From [Lactobacillus] rogosae (GTDB taxonomy: Bacteria > Bacillota > Clostridia > Lachnospirales > Lachnospiraceae), in contig FONU01000019.1 in NCBI GenBank assembly GCA_900112995.1, forward strand, positions 16,639 to 80,638: DNA of 64,000 nt. Reading direction: 5' to 3'. Under the pieces are notes generated by a model, which saw nothing but the letters and a program-made list of their open reading frames with translations, did not search any database and was not told the origin of the DNA. Each line of letters begins with the position of its first letter. Position 1 is the first letter of the stretch. Below are positions 46,104 through 54,734 of the stretch, piece by piece. A program made the translations under genes and the position numbers.

Positions 46104-46211
46104 AAGCGTTCCGAAAATGTCTCATCTAAGTATGAAGATATTGCCGAATTACAGATTTAACCAATTAAAGGATTGAGAAATAACTCAATTACAGTTTTGC
46201 TAATTTGTGGA

Positions 46212-46369
46212 TTGACAACAGACGCAGCAAGGACTGCTATATTACCGCCGGGCACGTTCGCACTGCTTGCAGCCATAGCTGACACATAAGCGGTTAAAAT
46301 ACAGACGCTAAGTGCCGACGGCTGCAAAAGCACCCAGCTTGTAATATAGCAGTTCTTGATGCTGTTTTT
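46212..46369 (+). ncRNA. Candidate rod-like structured RNA or MITE
   Basis: Outer arms at 46224-46245 and 46341-46364 pair over about 20 bases. Inside, GCTTGCAGCC (46265-46274) pairs with GGCTGCAAAAGC (46320-46331), and AGCG/CGCT with CAC/GTG closes an inner loop near 46285-46315. The outer arm is followed by five U. The rod shape with internal bulges recalls 6S-like RNA. TTGACA (46212-46217) and TGCTAT (46235-46240), 17 apart, could be a promoter. A small inverted-repeat transposable element is the alternative. I do not recognise a known family. Confidence 0.45.
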
Positions 46370-46446
46370 ATTCTTTATTTACTATCTGTTAATTGAATAT
46401 ATCGGACATTTTTTACAGTCTGCATAATAACCAGACTTTGGATTTT

Positions 46447-46482
46447 CTGTATACAATATGCTAATATTGTATACAGTTTTTT
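46447..46482 (+). terminator. Intrinsic terminator between HD-GYP/RNA region and enolase
   Basis: Arms 46447-46459 and 46464-46476 are perfect 13-base complements with a 4-base loop, followed by six T on the plus strand. Confidence 0.85.
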
Positions 46483-46508
46483 ATTTAATCTCTTTATGTC
46501 TTGTTTGA

Positions 46509-47996
46509 CTATTTTCCAAAAGCTTCTATGCCGGCGTATGTGGCGGACTCGCCTAGTTCGTCTTCTATTTGTAGGAGTCGGTTGTATTTGGCGATACGCT
46601 CGGCTCTTGATGGTGCACCTGTCTTTATCTGACCCATATTAAGAGCAACTGCCAGATCTGCTATTGTTGTATCATCTGTTTCACCTGAGCGATGGCTGGC
46701 AATTGCTGTGTACCCGTATCTATGTGCCATTTTTACTGCCTCTAATGTCTCTGATAATGTTCCAATCTGGTTAGGCTTTATAAGAATTGAATTCGCACAA
46801 CCCATCTCAATTCCTTTCTTTAATCTTACTGTATTAGTTACGAATAAATCATCTCCCACAATCTGTACTTTTTCCCCAAGTCTTTCTGTAATGCTTTTCC
46901 AGCCACTCCAATCTTCCTCATTAAGAGGGTCTTCAATTGAAATAATTGGAAATTTATTAACCAGCATTTCATAATAATTAATTAATTCTTCAGTACTCCT
47001 TTTTATTCCGCCATCGGCTGAGTTTCCAAGAGCTGCGTATTCTCTTGCAAATTCATATAATCCGCTCTCTGTATTGTAAAGTTCTGATGCCGCAGCATCC
47101 ATAGCAAAATACACATCCTTACCCGGTTCATATCCTGCTGCCATAACTGCTTCCTGCAACACAGCAAACACTTCATCTGCCTTTGTTATGGCAGGTGCAA
47201 ATCCGCCCTCGTCACCAACAGTTGTAACATATCCCCTCTGTGAAAGTATGTCCCTTAATGAATGAAACACTTCTGTTCCCATTCTTAAAGCTTCCCTGAA
47301 ACAAGGTGCTCCTGCTGGAACTATCATATACTCCTGAAAATCGCTTCCAACGGCATGTCTTCCACCATTAATTATATTCATAAGTGGAACCGGCAATGTA
47401 GTACCAGCCACTCCTCCAAGGAAACGATACAGCGGCATATGCAGCGACTGTGCTGCAGCTCTTGCTGCCGCAATTGAAACTGCAAGTATCGAATTAGCTC
47501 CAAGCCGTGCCTTATCATGCGTTTTGTCTTCGTCAATCATCGCTTTATCAACTGAATATGTTTCTGACGAATCCATCGCAAGAACGCTGTTATTAAGCTC
47601 GACATTTATGTGATTAACTGCTTTAAGCGTACCTTTACCACCATATCGTTTAAGATTCATATCCCTGAGTTCTACCGCCTCAAACGCACCTGTTGATGCA
47701 CCGCTTGGTGACTTTCCCATTCCAACTGTTCCATCTTTTAGCATAACCTGTGCCTCAACTGTCGGATTGCCCCTTGAGTCAAGAATTTCCCTGCCTATAA
47801 CCTTTCTTATCTCAAGCTTTCTATGTTCCATAACCTTATGTGACCTGTTATGGCTTCCTGCTGGAATACACGGATTATCAAGATATCCTGCCGGAATTCC
47901 ATCACTATAAGCACTTGCCGCTGGTGCACAGCACCTTACTGCATCCGGCTCATTCATTGGTACACCACCTGCAAAGTCAGACGAATCATAATTCAT
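46509..47996 (-). CDS. eno: Enolase with N-terminal extension
   Basis: From residue 61 the protein is a full enolase: [64 protein letters not shown] with the catalytic lysine, SHRSGETDD. It interconverts 2-phosphoglycerate and phosphoenolpyruvate. The frame starts 55 residues earlier, at an ATG preceded by a good GGAGG; the internal ATG at residue 56 has only a poor site. The extension contains a CC pair and proline/alanine-rich segments. The metal-loop motif [15 protein letters not shown] is divergent from the usual GGxHAxNxxDxQEF. Total 495 residues against the usual 430. Confidence 0.92.
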   Translation of the reverse strand: MNYDSSDFAGGVPMNEPDAVRCCAPAASAYSDGIPAGYLDNPCIPAGSHNRSHKVMEHRKLEIRKVIGREILDSRGNPTVEAQVMLKDGTVGMGKSPSGASTGAFEAVELRDMNLKRYGGKGTLKAVNHINVELNNSVLAMDSSETYSVDKAMIDEDKTHDKARLGANSILAVSIAAARAAAQSLHMPLYRFLGGVAGTTLPVPLMNIINGGRHAVGSDFQEYMIVPAGAPCFREALRMGTEVFHSLRDILSQRGYVTTVGDEGGFAPAITKADEVFAVLQEAVMAAGYEPGKDVYFAMDAAASELYNTESGLYEFAREYAALGNSADGGIKRSTEELINYYEMLVNKFPIISIEDPLNEEDWSGWKSITERLGEKVQIVGDDLFVTNTVRLKKGIEMGCANSILIKPNQIGTLSETLEAVKMAHRYGYTAIASHRSGETDDTTIADLAVALNMGQIKTGAPSRAERIAKYNRLLQIEDELGESATYAGIEAFGK

Positions 47997-48205
47997 TCTA
48001 CAACCTCCATTAATACAACAACTAATATTTACTAATAAAATGTGTGTCTGTCACATTTATAATTCCAGTTATATTATTGGTAGTTATGTCTGATTTATTC
48101 AATTTTCTTTTTATGTATAACGTACAAAGTGCAAATTGTAAAATACAAAGTGCAAAATATACAATATAAAGTGCGAAATATAAAATGTAAAATATAAAAA
48201 TTATT
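47997..48205. repeat. Imperfect AAAGTGC repeats and small hairpin between spoIIID and eno
   Basis: At 48122-48200 the motif ACAAAGTGCAAAATATA recurs about three times with small changes. At about 48035-48057 AAATGTG and CACATTT form a 7-pair hairpin that could end spoIIID transcripts or sit in the enolase leader. Confidence 0.45.
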
Positions 48206-48460
48206 TTATCTTGTCATATGTGAATATTTTTCTTTGGTTGCAAGTCCACCCCTTATGTGGCGTTCCTGCTTATTAATATCCAGTATTTTCCTGACCTTCG
48301 CTGCAAGCTGTGGGTCTATCTCCAAAAGTCTTGTCGTAACATCTTTATGTGCTGTGCTTTTGCTCACCCCAAACTGCTTAGCCGCCTTGCGCACTGTTGC
48401 ATTATTGTCGATTATATAATCAGCTATATCTATAACCCTTTCTTCAATATAAGTTTTCAA
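48206..48460 (-). CDS. spoIIID: Sporulation transcription regulator SpoIIID
   Basis: The 84-residue protein matches SpoIIID over its length: YIEERVIDIADYIIDNNATV, KAAKQFGVSKSTAHKDVTTR (the helix-turn-helix) and IRGGLATKEKY near the end. It is a mother-cell DNA-binding regulator acting after sigma-E. The start is a TTG, fixed by alignment with the family; its only ribosome site (AGGGG) lies in the arm of the upstream terminator. Presence indicates a spore-forming lineage. Confidence 0.93.
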   Translation of the reverse strand: MKTYIEERVIDIADYIIDNNATVRKAAKQFGVSKSTAHKDVTTRLLEIDPQLAAKVRKILDINKQERHIRGGLATKEKYSHMTR

Positions 48461-48461
48461 A

Positions 48462-48503
48462 TAAAAACCCCTGCATATCTGTTTGTACAGTTTATGCAGG
48501 GGT
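48462..48503 (-). terminator. Terminator of phosphatase gene, overlapping spoIIID ribosome site
   Basis: Arms 48467-48477 and 48493-48503 are perfect 11-base complements, followed by UUUUUA on the minus strand. Its second arm contains AGGGG, 8 bases before the spoIIID TTG. Confidence 0.8.
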
Positions 48504-48523
48504 GGGGAAAATATACTATTTAA

Positions 48524-48979
48524 TTAAAGATTCATAAGAACTTTTAGCAATCCTTCACAGCCTTTTCTTACATCTTTATATGTCGCCTCAAAATCTCCTG
48601 TATACCAAGGGTCTGCCACATCCGAACCTGAACCTGCAAATGTCATAAGCTTGTATACCTTTTCGTCAGGATCTCCACCAGATAGTCTCTGCATATTGCG
48701 GATATTCTCTGTATCCATGCCAATCAGGTAATCATACTCCTCATAATCATTAAGTGTCATCTGCACTGCTCTATGAGGAATTACAGGTATTCCCTCCGCT
48801 TTAAGCTTCGCCACGGTTCCGCTATGTGGCGGATTGCCTATTTCTTCATAGCTTGTTGCCGCCGAGTTGATGTAAAATTGATCTTCAACTCCTGCCTGTT
48901 TAACTAAATATGTCATAATGCTTTCTGCCATAGTGCTACGGCAGATGTTGCCGTGGCAGATGAATAATACTTTTATCAT
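48524..48979 (-). CDS. Low-molecular-weight protein-tyrosine phosphatase
   Basis: I start at 48979, where GGAG precedes the ATG and the P-loop is near the N-terminus. The 151-residue protein has VLFICHGNICRSTMAE, the C-x5-R-S phosphatase loop (here CHGNICRS), and DPWYTGDFEATYKDV, the general-acid DP motif. It removes phosphate from tyrosine or arginine residues. The integrative element begins about 130 bases upstream of its start, so its native promoter may have been replaced or displaced. Confidence 0.93.
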   Translation of the reverse strand: MIKVLFICHGNICRSTMAESIMTYLVKQAGVEDQFYINSAATSYEEIGNPPHSGTVAKLKAEGIPVIPHRAVQMTLNDYEEYDYLIGMDTENIRNMQRLSGGDPDEKVYKLMTFAGSGSDVADPWYTGDFEATYKDVRKGCEGLLKVLMNL

Positions 48980-49112
48980 CTTCTTATATCTCCATTTAAG
49001 TCTTGTATTTCTTCTCAAATGCTTGATTTTTCAGGGTTTTCCGATTTTTGAGTTTTCCTTTCTTTTCAAGTTTTCTTCTCAAATCCTCTCGTGTTTTCTT
49101 ATGTTTTTCCCT

Positions 49113-49139
49113 GAAATCTTGGTAAATCCGTTGGTAAAG
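49113..49139 (+). repeat. Left copy of element-flanking direct repeat
   Basis: The sequence carries two TTGGTAAA units (49119-49126 and 49131-49138). The same arrangement recurs at 59031-59058. It probably marks the left end or integrase arm site of the first element. A third single copy lies at 50450-50465. Confidence 0.6.
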
Positions 49140-49164
49140 CAAGTATCCTTACCAACGGGCTTTT
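49131..49164 (+). terminator. Hairpin downstream of int
   Basis: TTGGTAA and TTACCAA pair around a short loop and are followed by GGGC and six T on the plus strand, next to the int stop codon at 49165. It could stop transcription from the phosphatase side or be part of the integrase arm site. Confidence 0.5.
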
Positions 49165-50364
49165 TTAACTATTCGCTATCCGATATACTTCTTCCTTTGC
49201 ATCATCAAAATTCACATGGGTGTAAGTGTTCAAGGTTACACTGATGTCTGCGTGACCCATAATATACTGCAAGGTTTTCGGATTCATCCCGGATTTTGCC
49301 ATGTTAGAACAAAAGGTGTGCCTGCATACATGCGGGGTAACTTTCGGCATCTGGACACGGTAAATCTTGTTGTATTTCTGAACAATATGCTCCAGATACT
49401 TCTCCCAGTGAAGGGCGACCATCGGCATATCGTTTTTATCCAGAAACAAAAATCCAACGTATCCTTCCACCATCGGCTCAACCTTTGGTGTCTTTCGGTT
49501 GGCAATAATTCTGCGAAAACATGCTGCGACAGCTTCTGTCATCGGCACATAGCGGATACCTTTGTCTGTTTTTGGCTCTTCAATCACATACTGCATCTGT
49601 GCAGTACGCTGTAACTGATGGTCTACCTTGATACGCATTTCTCCAAATTCAATATCTGAAACCGTCAGCCCGCAGAACTCTGAGATACGAAGCCCTGTGT
49701 GAAAAAGAATATAGATTGCATCATAGTATCTGCTAAAATGCTTATCTTCATGAATAAACTTTAGCAAATCTCTCTGCTGCTTTCGGGTAATCGCTTCTCT
49801 GGTAACAGAATCATTGACAATGACGGATGCAAGTTCAAATTCAAATGGATTTTTACGGAGCAGGTCATCATCTACTGCCATCTGAAATGCCGGTCTGAGA
49901 ACTCCCCTGATAGAATGAATGGAACTGTATCCCCGTCCATCAATCTGCTGGAGCTTAATTAACCATGCCTTTGCATCTGACAAACGCACCTTATCAATTC
50001 GCAGATTCCCAAAACTCTCTTTTTTCAGCATATTGATGACCGTTTTATATCCGGCAACCGTATTGTGACGAACTCCTGTTTTCAATGAAACGTACTTTTC
50101 TACCAGTTCCAAAACAGTATAGTTGCCACCGTTGGTTACGATACGGTCAAACAAATCCGCTTCAATCTGTTTTTCTTTCTCACGCAGGGAAGGCTCCCGC
50201 TTCTTCCCTTTTGGCATTGGGTCATTCTTGTCCAAACGCCAACTGTATACATTTTTCTCTTTTCCGTCCTCATCAATATAGCGGAACCGATACCTCCCAT
50301 CCTTACGCTGGTACTCGCCCTCTCGCAAAATCCGATTACGGTTATCTCGTCTTTTCTCACTCAT
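49165..50364 (-). CDS. int: Tn916-type tyrosine integrase (element 1)
   Basis: I start at 50364, preceded by AAAGGAG, giving 399 residues. The N-terminal arm-binding domain (YRFRYIDEDGKEKNVYSWRL) is of the Tn916 Int type. The catalytic residues are visible: TGLRISEFCGLT with the first arginine, HVCRHTFCSNMAKSG with the HxxR pair, GHADISVTLNTYTH with the histidine and nucleophile tyrosine. It cuts and joins the element ends. It lies next to the left direct repeat and downstream of xis, separated from it by a terminator. Confidence 0.95.
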   Translation of the reverse strand: MSEKRRDNRNRILREGEYQRKDGRYRFRYIDEDGKEKNVYSWRLDKNDPMPKGKKREPSLREKEKQIEADLFDRIVTNGGNYTVLELVEKYVSLKTGVRHNTVAGYKTVINMLKKESFGNLRIDKVRLSDAKAWLIKLQQIDGRGYSSIHSIRGVLRPAFQMAVDDDLLRKNPFEFELASVIVNDSVTREAITRKQQRDLLKFIHEDKHFSRYYDAIYILFHTGLRISEFCGLTVSDIEFGEMRIKVDHQLQRTAQMQYVIEEPKTDKGIRYVPMTEAVAACFRRIIANRKTPKVEPMVEGYVGFLFLDKNDMPMVALHWEKYLEHIVQKYNKIYRVQMPKVTPHVCRHTFCSNMAKSGMNPKTLQYIMGHADISVTLNTYTHVNFDDAKEEVYRIANS

Positions 50365-50380
50365 CGCGAACTCTCCTTTC

Positions 50381-50430
50381 AAAAAAAGAGAGCCAGACTT
50401 GCACTCTTATCATAGCACAAATCCGGCTCT
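50381..50430 (-). terminator. Terminator between xis and int
   Basis: Arms 50389-50401 and 50418-50430 form a 13-base stem with G-U pairs, followed by seven U (complement of 50381-50387). It lies 17 bases before the int start, so int expression depends on read-through. Confidence 0.8.
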
Positions 50431-50475
50431 CCGCATAGTTATATCATGTGAAATTGGTAAATCTGTCAGCTCTGT

Positions 50476-50709
50476 TTACACAGCTGTAGCCTGATCCAGA
50501 TACCTCTCAAATTTCTCACGCTTAATGAGGGCACGATTGCCGTTCATCACATAAAAATCTTCATTGGGATGTGTGTCAATAAGCGTTCTCAATTTTCCTT
50601 CGCCGATATGATAATATCTGGCTGCTTCCTCAATGGTAAGCGTATATCTACGCCACACCGGAATATCCGAGTAATTTTTTCCTTCTATATTCATCTTATT
50701 ATTTGCCAT
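50476..50709 (-). CDS. xis: Tn916-type excisionase (element 1)
   Basis: The 77-residue protein matches Tn916 Xis: VWRRYTLTIEEAARYYHIGE with a winged-helix DNA-binding core, KLRTLIDTHPNEDF, and NGNRALIKREKFERYLD. It bends DNA at the element ends and shifts Int toward excision. A related copy, 62435-62644, belongs to element 2. Confidence 0.9.
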   Translation of the reverse strand: MANNKMNIEGKNYSDIPVWRRYTLTIEEAARYYHIGEGKLRTLIDTHPNEDFYVMNGNRALIKREKFERYLDQATAV

Positions 50710-50950
50710 AGGCAGTTATCCTCCATACATGAAAATAGCCAGACAGAGGGTGTCGGCAACGAAGTCCGGCAACGGGCTTCAAAAGACCTTGCAAACAATC
50801 TCAGTCTGGCATTACTTACTATTTATACTTTTCTTTTATTTTTCTGTTGTTTTGGTTGTTATAAGGGAGAAAAGCCCGCAGTTATGGGATTTCCCCCGGC
50901 AACCGGCTCGGCAACGGGATAGCAACAGGGGGTGCAACGGGCTGTCCTTT
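50710..50950. repeat. GCAAC repeats between xis and VapE genes
   Basis: GCAAC-centred units, mostly GGCAACGG, occur at about 50755, 50769, 50898, 50910, 50922 and 50934, with two inverted units at about 51014 and 51028 in the end of the VapE gene. They look like iterons. The base composition turns GC-rich here. No gene is seen. Confidence 0.45.
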
Positions 50951-52345
50951 TCAGAATGGAAGCTCCATCTGTTCTGCGACCTCCGCAAAACCGTCCATCG
51001 CTTTTTCAGACGGGTTGCCGGAGTCCGTTGCCGGGTTTTCACGCTCCCAGCCCTTTTGTCTGCCATATTCGGAAAACATTCTTGGGTTCGGGAAGTACCG
51101 CCAGCCGGTAATGCACTGGTTCATAATCTCGTTGATTTCCCGGATTTCCCATTGCTTCGGCTCGTCAAAGGTGTGGTTCAAGGCTTCCTTGTAAAGCTGC
51201 TTGGAACAGACCATGCTCCCGGTGTACTTATCAAGATACGCCTGTATCATTCCGGCTTTGGTGTCCTCCGGCATAAAATCCCGCTGGTGTTCTTTGAGAT
51301 ACCGTTGCATGGTGGGGCTGAAAGCCAGCTTGAACCTGCCGCTTCGGTAAATCTCCATAGCTTCTGCCCACATCTGCTCGATATAGGCTCTGGAAGCAGC
51401 TTCGTCCTCCAAAATGTGAACCTCGGCTTGCTCCGGGTACACCATGACGGGGATAAAGCGGCGGTTGCCGGAACGGTCAAGGGGCAGGAAGTCAAGGGCA
51501 TTGGAAGTGCCGCCAAACACGCACTGACGGGGGCGGTCTGCCGGGTGGGTTTCATAGGGTATCTTGTAAACCTCTTTCTGTCGGCTTAAAAACGACTTGA
51601 TTTCCTCAATGCTCTTGGCGTTGGCGGTTGCCATCATTTCCGACATTTCGATAATCCAGTGACCTTGCAGCTTGCGGTACACATTGTCATCGTCCAGCTT
51701 CCGCAAATCATCGGAGAACCACTCGTCCCGGACTGCCAGCAGACGGAAGAAGGTGGACTTGCCAGCCCCCTGACCGCCTACCAGACAGAGCATGATTTCA
51801 AATTTGCATCCCGGCTGAAAGGCTCGTGAGATTGCACCCAGCAGGAACAGCTTCAACGCTTCATAGGTGTAATCGTCTGCGTCAGCCCCCAGAAAGTGCC
51901 GCAGACAGAAACGGATTCGTTCTGTCCCGTCCCACACCAGGGTATTGAGATAGTCCCGGATGGGATGGTACTTGTTTTTATTCGCCACAATCCCGATGGC
52001 GTTATCAATCTTTTTCTCATTGGTAAGCCCGTAGGTTTCTTCCAGATAGAGAAGCAGATACTTCATGTCCGTATCGTTCAGGGCGGTGCTTTCTCTGTGG
52101 AAGCCGATGGGCTTTATGATGTCCTTTCGGTCAGTTAGGATGTTGTATGCGATAGCCCCGGAAAGCAGAGGGTCACGCTGGAATACGGTCAGGCAGTTCC
52201 GTATGCTCTGACGGACACCGCCTTTCTCGGTAGTTTCCAGCCCCGCCTTGATTTCCTCAATGCTCTGGGGCGGCTGCATGGCGTTCATGGTGTTTTTTAG
52301 TTCTTGCTGCGTCTGCGGCTGCAAGCTCTGCCATTCGCTGTTCAA
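50951..52345 (-). CDS. VapE-type virulence-associated ATPase/helicase
   Basis: The 464-residue protein has the VapE domain: CLVGGQGAGKSTFFRLLA is Walker A near residue 190, WIIEMSEMMATANAK the Walker B region, and CVFGGTSNALDFLPLDRSGNRRF the sensor/arginine-finger region. In plasmids and integrative elements such SF3-like ATPases pair with a primase for replication of the excised element. It overlaps the end of the primase gene by 89 bases in another frame. GC content is much higher than in the flagellar region. Confidence 0.85.
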   Translation of the reverse strand: MNSEWQSLQPQTQQELKNTMNAMQPPQSIEEIKAGLETTEKGGVRQSIRNCLTVFQRDPLLSGAIAYNILTDRKDIIKPIGFHRESTALNDTDMKYLLLYLEETYGLTNEKKIDNAIGIVANKNKYHPIRDYLNTLVWDGTERIRFCLRHFLGADADDYTYEALKLFLLGAISRAFQPGCKFEIMLCLVGGQGAGKSTFFRLLAVRDEWFSDDLRKLDDDNVYRKLQGHWIIEMSEMMATANAKSIEEIKSFLSRQKEVYKIPYETHPADRPRQCVFGGTSNALDFLPLDRSGNRRFIPVMVYPEQAEVHILEDEAASRAYIEQMWAEAMEIYRSGRFKLAFSPTMQRYLKEHQRDFMPEDTKAGMIQAYLDKYTGSMVCSKQLYKEALNHTFDEPKQWEIREINEIMNQCITGWRYFPNPRMFSEYGRQKGWERENPATDSGNPSEKAMDGFAEVAEQMELPF

Positions 52346-52902
52346 GCTGTATCACATCCTTTCCGTAGTCCGTAATCAAAGCCGCTTTTTCCTCTGTTTC
52401 CCCGAACAGCAGCACATCCAGCTGATATTCCACATGGGCTTGCTTCTGTAAGGCTTCCACAAACCGGGGATGAAAGGCTTCCTCCGGGGAGTGCGGGGCA
52501 TATTCCTTTCTCCATGCCCGAAGCTGATGGAGATAATCGGCAAGGATACGGAAGCAGCGGTTCTTTGCTTCCTGAAACTGTTCCTCCGGGGATTTCTGCC
52601 GGGGCTTGGGCTTTTTTGCCTTTCCCGGCGGTTTCCAGTCCTCATAGGAAAGCCCGAAGTCCTGTGCCAGTTGTACGGCGACTTCTTTCTTTCCCAGCCC
52701 ATACAGGGCGGCGGCAAAATCAATCACATCCCCATCCGCACCGCAGCCGAAGCAGTGGTAACGCCGATCCAGCTTCATGCTTGGGGGTTTTATCGTTATG
52801 GAACGGGCAGCAAGCCATCCCGTTCCGACCTACATGGATTCCATAATGCTCCGCAGCCTGTCTTGTTGTGACGGACTGCTTCACAGCTTCAAATACATTC
52901 AA
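52257..52902 (-). pseudogene. CHC2 zinc-finger primase, frameshifted
   Basis: The first part (52902-52720) encodes FEAVKQSVTTRQAAEHYGIH and CCPFHNDKTP, the first half of a DnaG-type CHC2 zinc finger. The second half, YHCFGCGADGDVIDFAAALY, continues in another frame from 52778. One extra A at about 52779-52781, after CCCCC, separates them; without it the join reads NDKTPSMKLDRRYHCFGC, the family pattern. The protein would be about 214 residues. As read, the zinc finger cannot form, so priming is lost unless frameshifting restores it. Confidence 0.8.
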
Positions 52903-52967
52903 ATCTATCCCTCCTTGAAAATAAGAAAAGCACCTGACATTCTCTGATTGAAAATGGCAAGTGCCTG

Positions 52968-54548
52968 TTAAAGTTCCATATCCTGTTGTTTGTGTTTCGT
53001 CTGTGCCGGGACAGTTCTTTGTGCTTTTTTCTCGTCAGCCTTATCCTGCAAGACTTCTTTGATAGGCTGTTTCTTGGGCGGCTCTTTGCTTTCTTCTGTG
53101 CCGGGGGTGGCTTTCCGTACCCAGTAGCGAATGTCCCGCAGCTTCTTCAAATCCTCCTGTACCTCGGTCAGCGGTGTTTTCAGGGCTGCAATTTCTTCCA
53201 GAAGCGTTTCCTGCTCCTCTTGCAGCTCCTTTTGGGTACTGTCCTTATCGTCCGGGTGCTTGGCAAGGTAGGCGGCGGCTTTCGCATACCGGGCAACCTC
53301 CGGGTGTTCCTGTTTGAATTTCTCCTTTGCTTTCTTGAAAAATATCTTCTGGTACTTCTCATAGACAGGCTTACATTCCTTGCAGTCTGTCCGGCTGGCA
53401 AGAATCCCGTCAATCACTTTGCTGCGGGCTTCCTTTGGCTTCATCTGATTGCGGTAATCTGCGGCTGATTTCCCGGAAGATTCCAGAAACGCTTCTAAGT
53501 CCTCCACAGTGGAAAGCCCCTTTTGCCGGAGATAGGACAGGGCTTCGCTGACTGCCTTTAAGTCCTGTGAAGTCCCCCGGTTCTGTCCAGCCCTCGTCCA
53601 GTCCTTCCGTTCTTCCTTTCGTATCTCCATGTACTTCATCAGCAGATTGGGAAGAAGTGTCGCTTCCTCCGCCGCTTTTTGTGCAAGCAGCTCTTTCCGT
53701 TTTTCTCCCAGCTCGGTAATCCAGCCTTTGAGGTTTTGGATAAGCTGCCGGATGGACTTCATCAGACTGTTGGCGGCTCTGATTTCCCGGTTCAGGTTTC
53801 CGATATTCGTCTGGATACCACGCTTTTCCATCTGCCGGACAGCAGCCCCCTCATGGACAGTGGGGACAATATCAAGCCCCTGTCTGGCATAGGAACGCAA
53901 GTCCACACGCTCCGGACGGTCATTGGCTTCCAGATAGCGGTTCTGGATGACCTTCCATTCATGCCGCCAGATTTCGCAATACTTCTGGTCGTTCCAATCC
54001 ACCGTATCCTCCTTGTGGCTTTTCCATCTGCCGGACGGAAGTTTTATCCGTTCCCCGTTTTCGTCAAGGTCATAAACCTTGCGGCTCTTGGGAAGCCATT
54101 TTCCATGTTCGTCCATTGCCCTCATAGTGAGCATGACATGGGCGTGGGGATTGTGTCCCGGCGGATGGGGGTCATGGATTGCAAAATCAGCAATCATGCC
54201 TTTGGAAACAAACTGCTGCTCACAAAACTCCCGGACAAGGACAGCATACTGGTCGGGTGGTATCTCTCTTGGGATGGTAAGCACCCACCGCCTTGCAAGC
54301 TGGGAGTTCCATTGCTTTTCCACCGCTTCGGCGGCGTTCCATAAGGTATTGCGGTCTGCATACGACCGTGGGGCGTTTGCCGGGAGCAGAATTTCATTGT
54401 GGACAATACCACGCTTTTTCGGGTAGTGCTTCACTTGCTGGTCGTATTCACAGAACAGCTTTTCGCCGCTTTGGTAAGCAGCGGCGGCAACCGCAGACTG
54501 TCGCTGGCTGCGCTGAACAATCGTGATTTCGTTGTGTGGGCAGGGCAT
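52968..54548 (-). CDS. mobL: MobA/MobL-family relaxase
   Basis: The 526-residue protein has the MobA/MobL relaxase domain: AAAAYQSGEKLFCEYDQ with the catalytic tyrosine region, IVHNEILLP, and DPHPPGHNPHAHVMLTMR with the metal-binding histidines near residue 130. It nicks oriT and starts conjugal transfer using another element's transfer machinery, as no type IV secretion genes are in the window. The C-terminal half is a charged coiled-coil region. GC-rich like its neighbours. Confidence 0.92.
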   Translation of the reverse strand: MPCPHNEITIVQRSQRQSAVAAAAYQSGEKLFCEYDQQVKHYPKKRGIVHNEILLPANAPRSYADRNTLWNAAEAVEKQWNSQLARRWVLTIPREIPPDQYAVLVREFCEQQFVSKGMIADFAIHDPHPPGHNPHAHVMLTMRAMDEHGKWLPKSRKVYDLDENGERIKLPSGRWKSHKEDTVDWNDQKYCEIWRHEWKVIQNRYLEANDRPERVDLRSYARQGLDIVPTVHEGAAVRQMEKRGIQTNIGNLNREIRAANSLMKSIRQLIQNLKGWITELGEKRKELLAQKAAEEATLLPNLLMKYMEIRKEERKDWTRAGQNRGTSQDLKAVSEALSYLRQKGLSTVEDLEAFLESSGKSAADYRNQMKPKEARSKVIDGILASRTDCKECKPVYEKYQKIFFKKAKEKFKQEHPEVARYAKAAAYLAKHPDDKDSTQKELQEEQETLLEEIAALKTPLTEVQEDLKKLRDIRYWVRKATPGTEESKEPPKKQPIKEVLQDKADEKKAQRTVPAQTKHKQQDMEL

Positions 54549-54734
54549 TTCGTGTCACTCCTTTCTGTGATTGGCGGATGGGGTGGGGTTTTACCACCTC
54601 ATTTTGGGCAGAAAAAAAGCAGGAGACCTTTTTCAGATTTCCTGCTCGGTGTGCCGCTGTGTGGGCGGCGGGTATTAAGTTGTAAAAGCTCGGGACAAAT
54701 TGACCCGATGTGTGGGTGGCAAATTGAAAGTTTT
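54549..54734. promoter_or_regulatory. Noncoding region upstream of relaxase, candidate oriT
   Basis: It contains a terminator-type hairpin (arms 54619-54624 and 54640-54645 followed by seven U on the minus strand) and a separate TCGGG/CCCGA inverted repeat near 54691-54710. MobL relaxases commonly act at an oriT beside their gene, so this inverted repeat is a plausible nick region. No sequence match was made. Confidence 0.35.

Larger units (their letters stand above)
46104..46508. other. Intergenic region with structured RNA candidate and terminator
   Basis: This 405-base gap between the HD-GYP gene and the convergent enolase gene has no open frame of note. It contains the large inverted-repeat structure at 46224-46369 and the terminator at 46447-46482. 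The rest is AT-rich. Confidence 0.6.

Noticed and set aside
46224..46364. Reading the inverted repeat as an invertible promoter
   Set aside because: The arms and promoter-like boxes would allow it, but no recombinase is nearby and the inner blocks also pair, which favours an RNA or MITE.
48122..48200. CRISPR-like repeats
   Set aside because: The AAAGTGC units are short, imperfect and without unique spacers, and there are no cas genes. No CRISPR array was seen anywhere in the window.
50729..51589. 286-codon plus-strand frame opposite VapE
   Set aside because: It is antisense to a clear VapE gene in GC-rich DNA, where long shadow frames are common. No domain is visible in it.
52740..52800. 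Programmed frameshift in the primase
   Set aside because: The required shift is +1 and no known slippery or stimulatory pattern was evident; an insertion or sequencing error is simpler.
53679..54344. 221-codon plus-strand frame opposite the relaxase
   Set aside because: It is a shadow of the relaxase gene with no ribosome site or recognisable motif.
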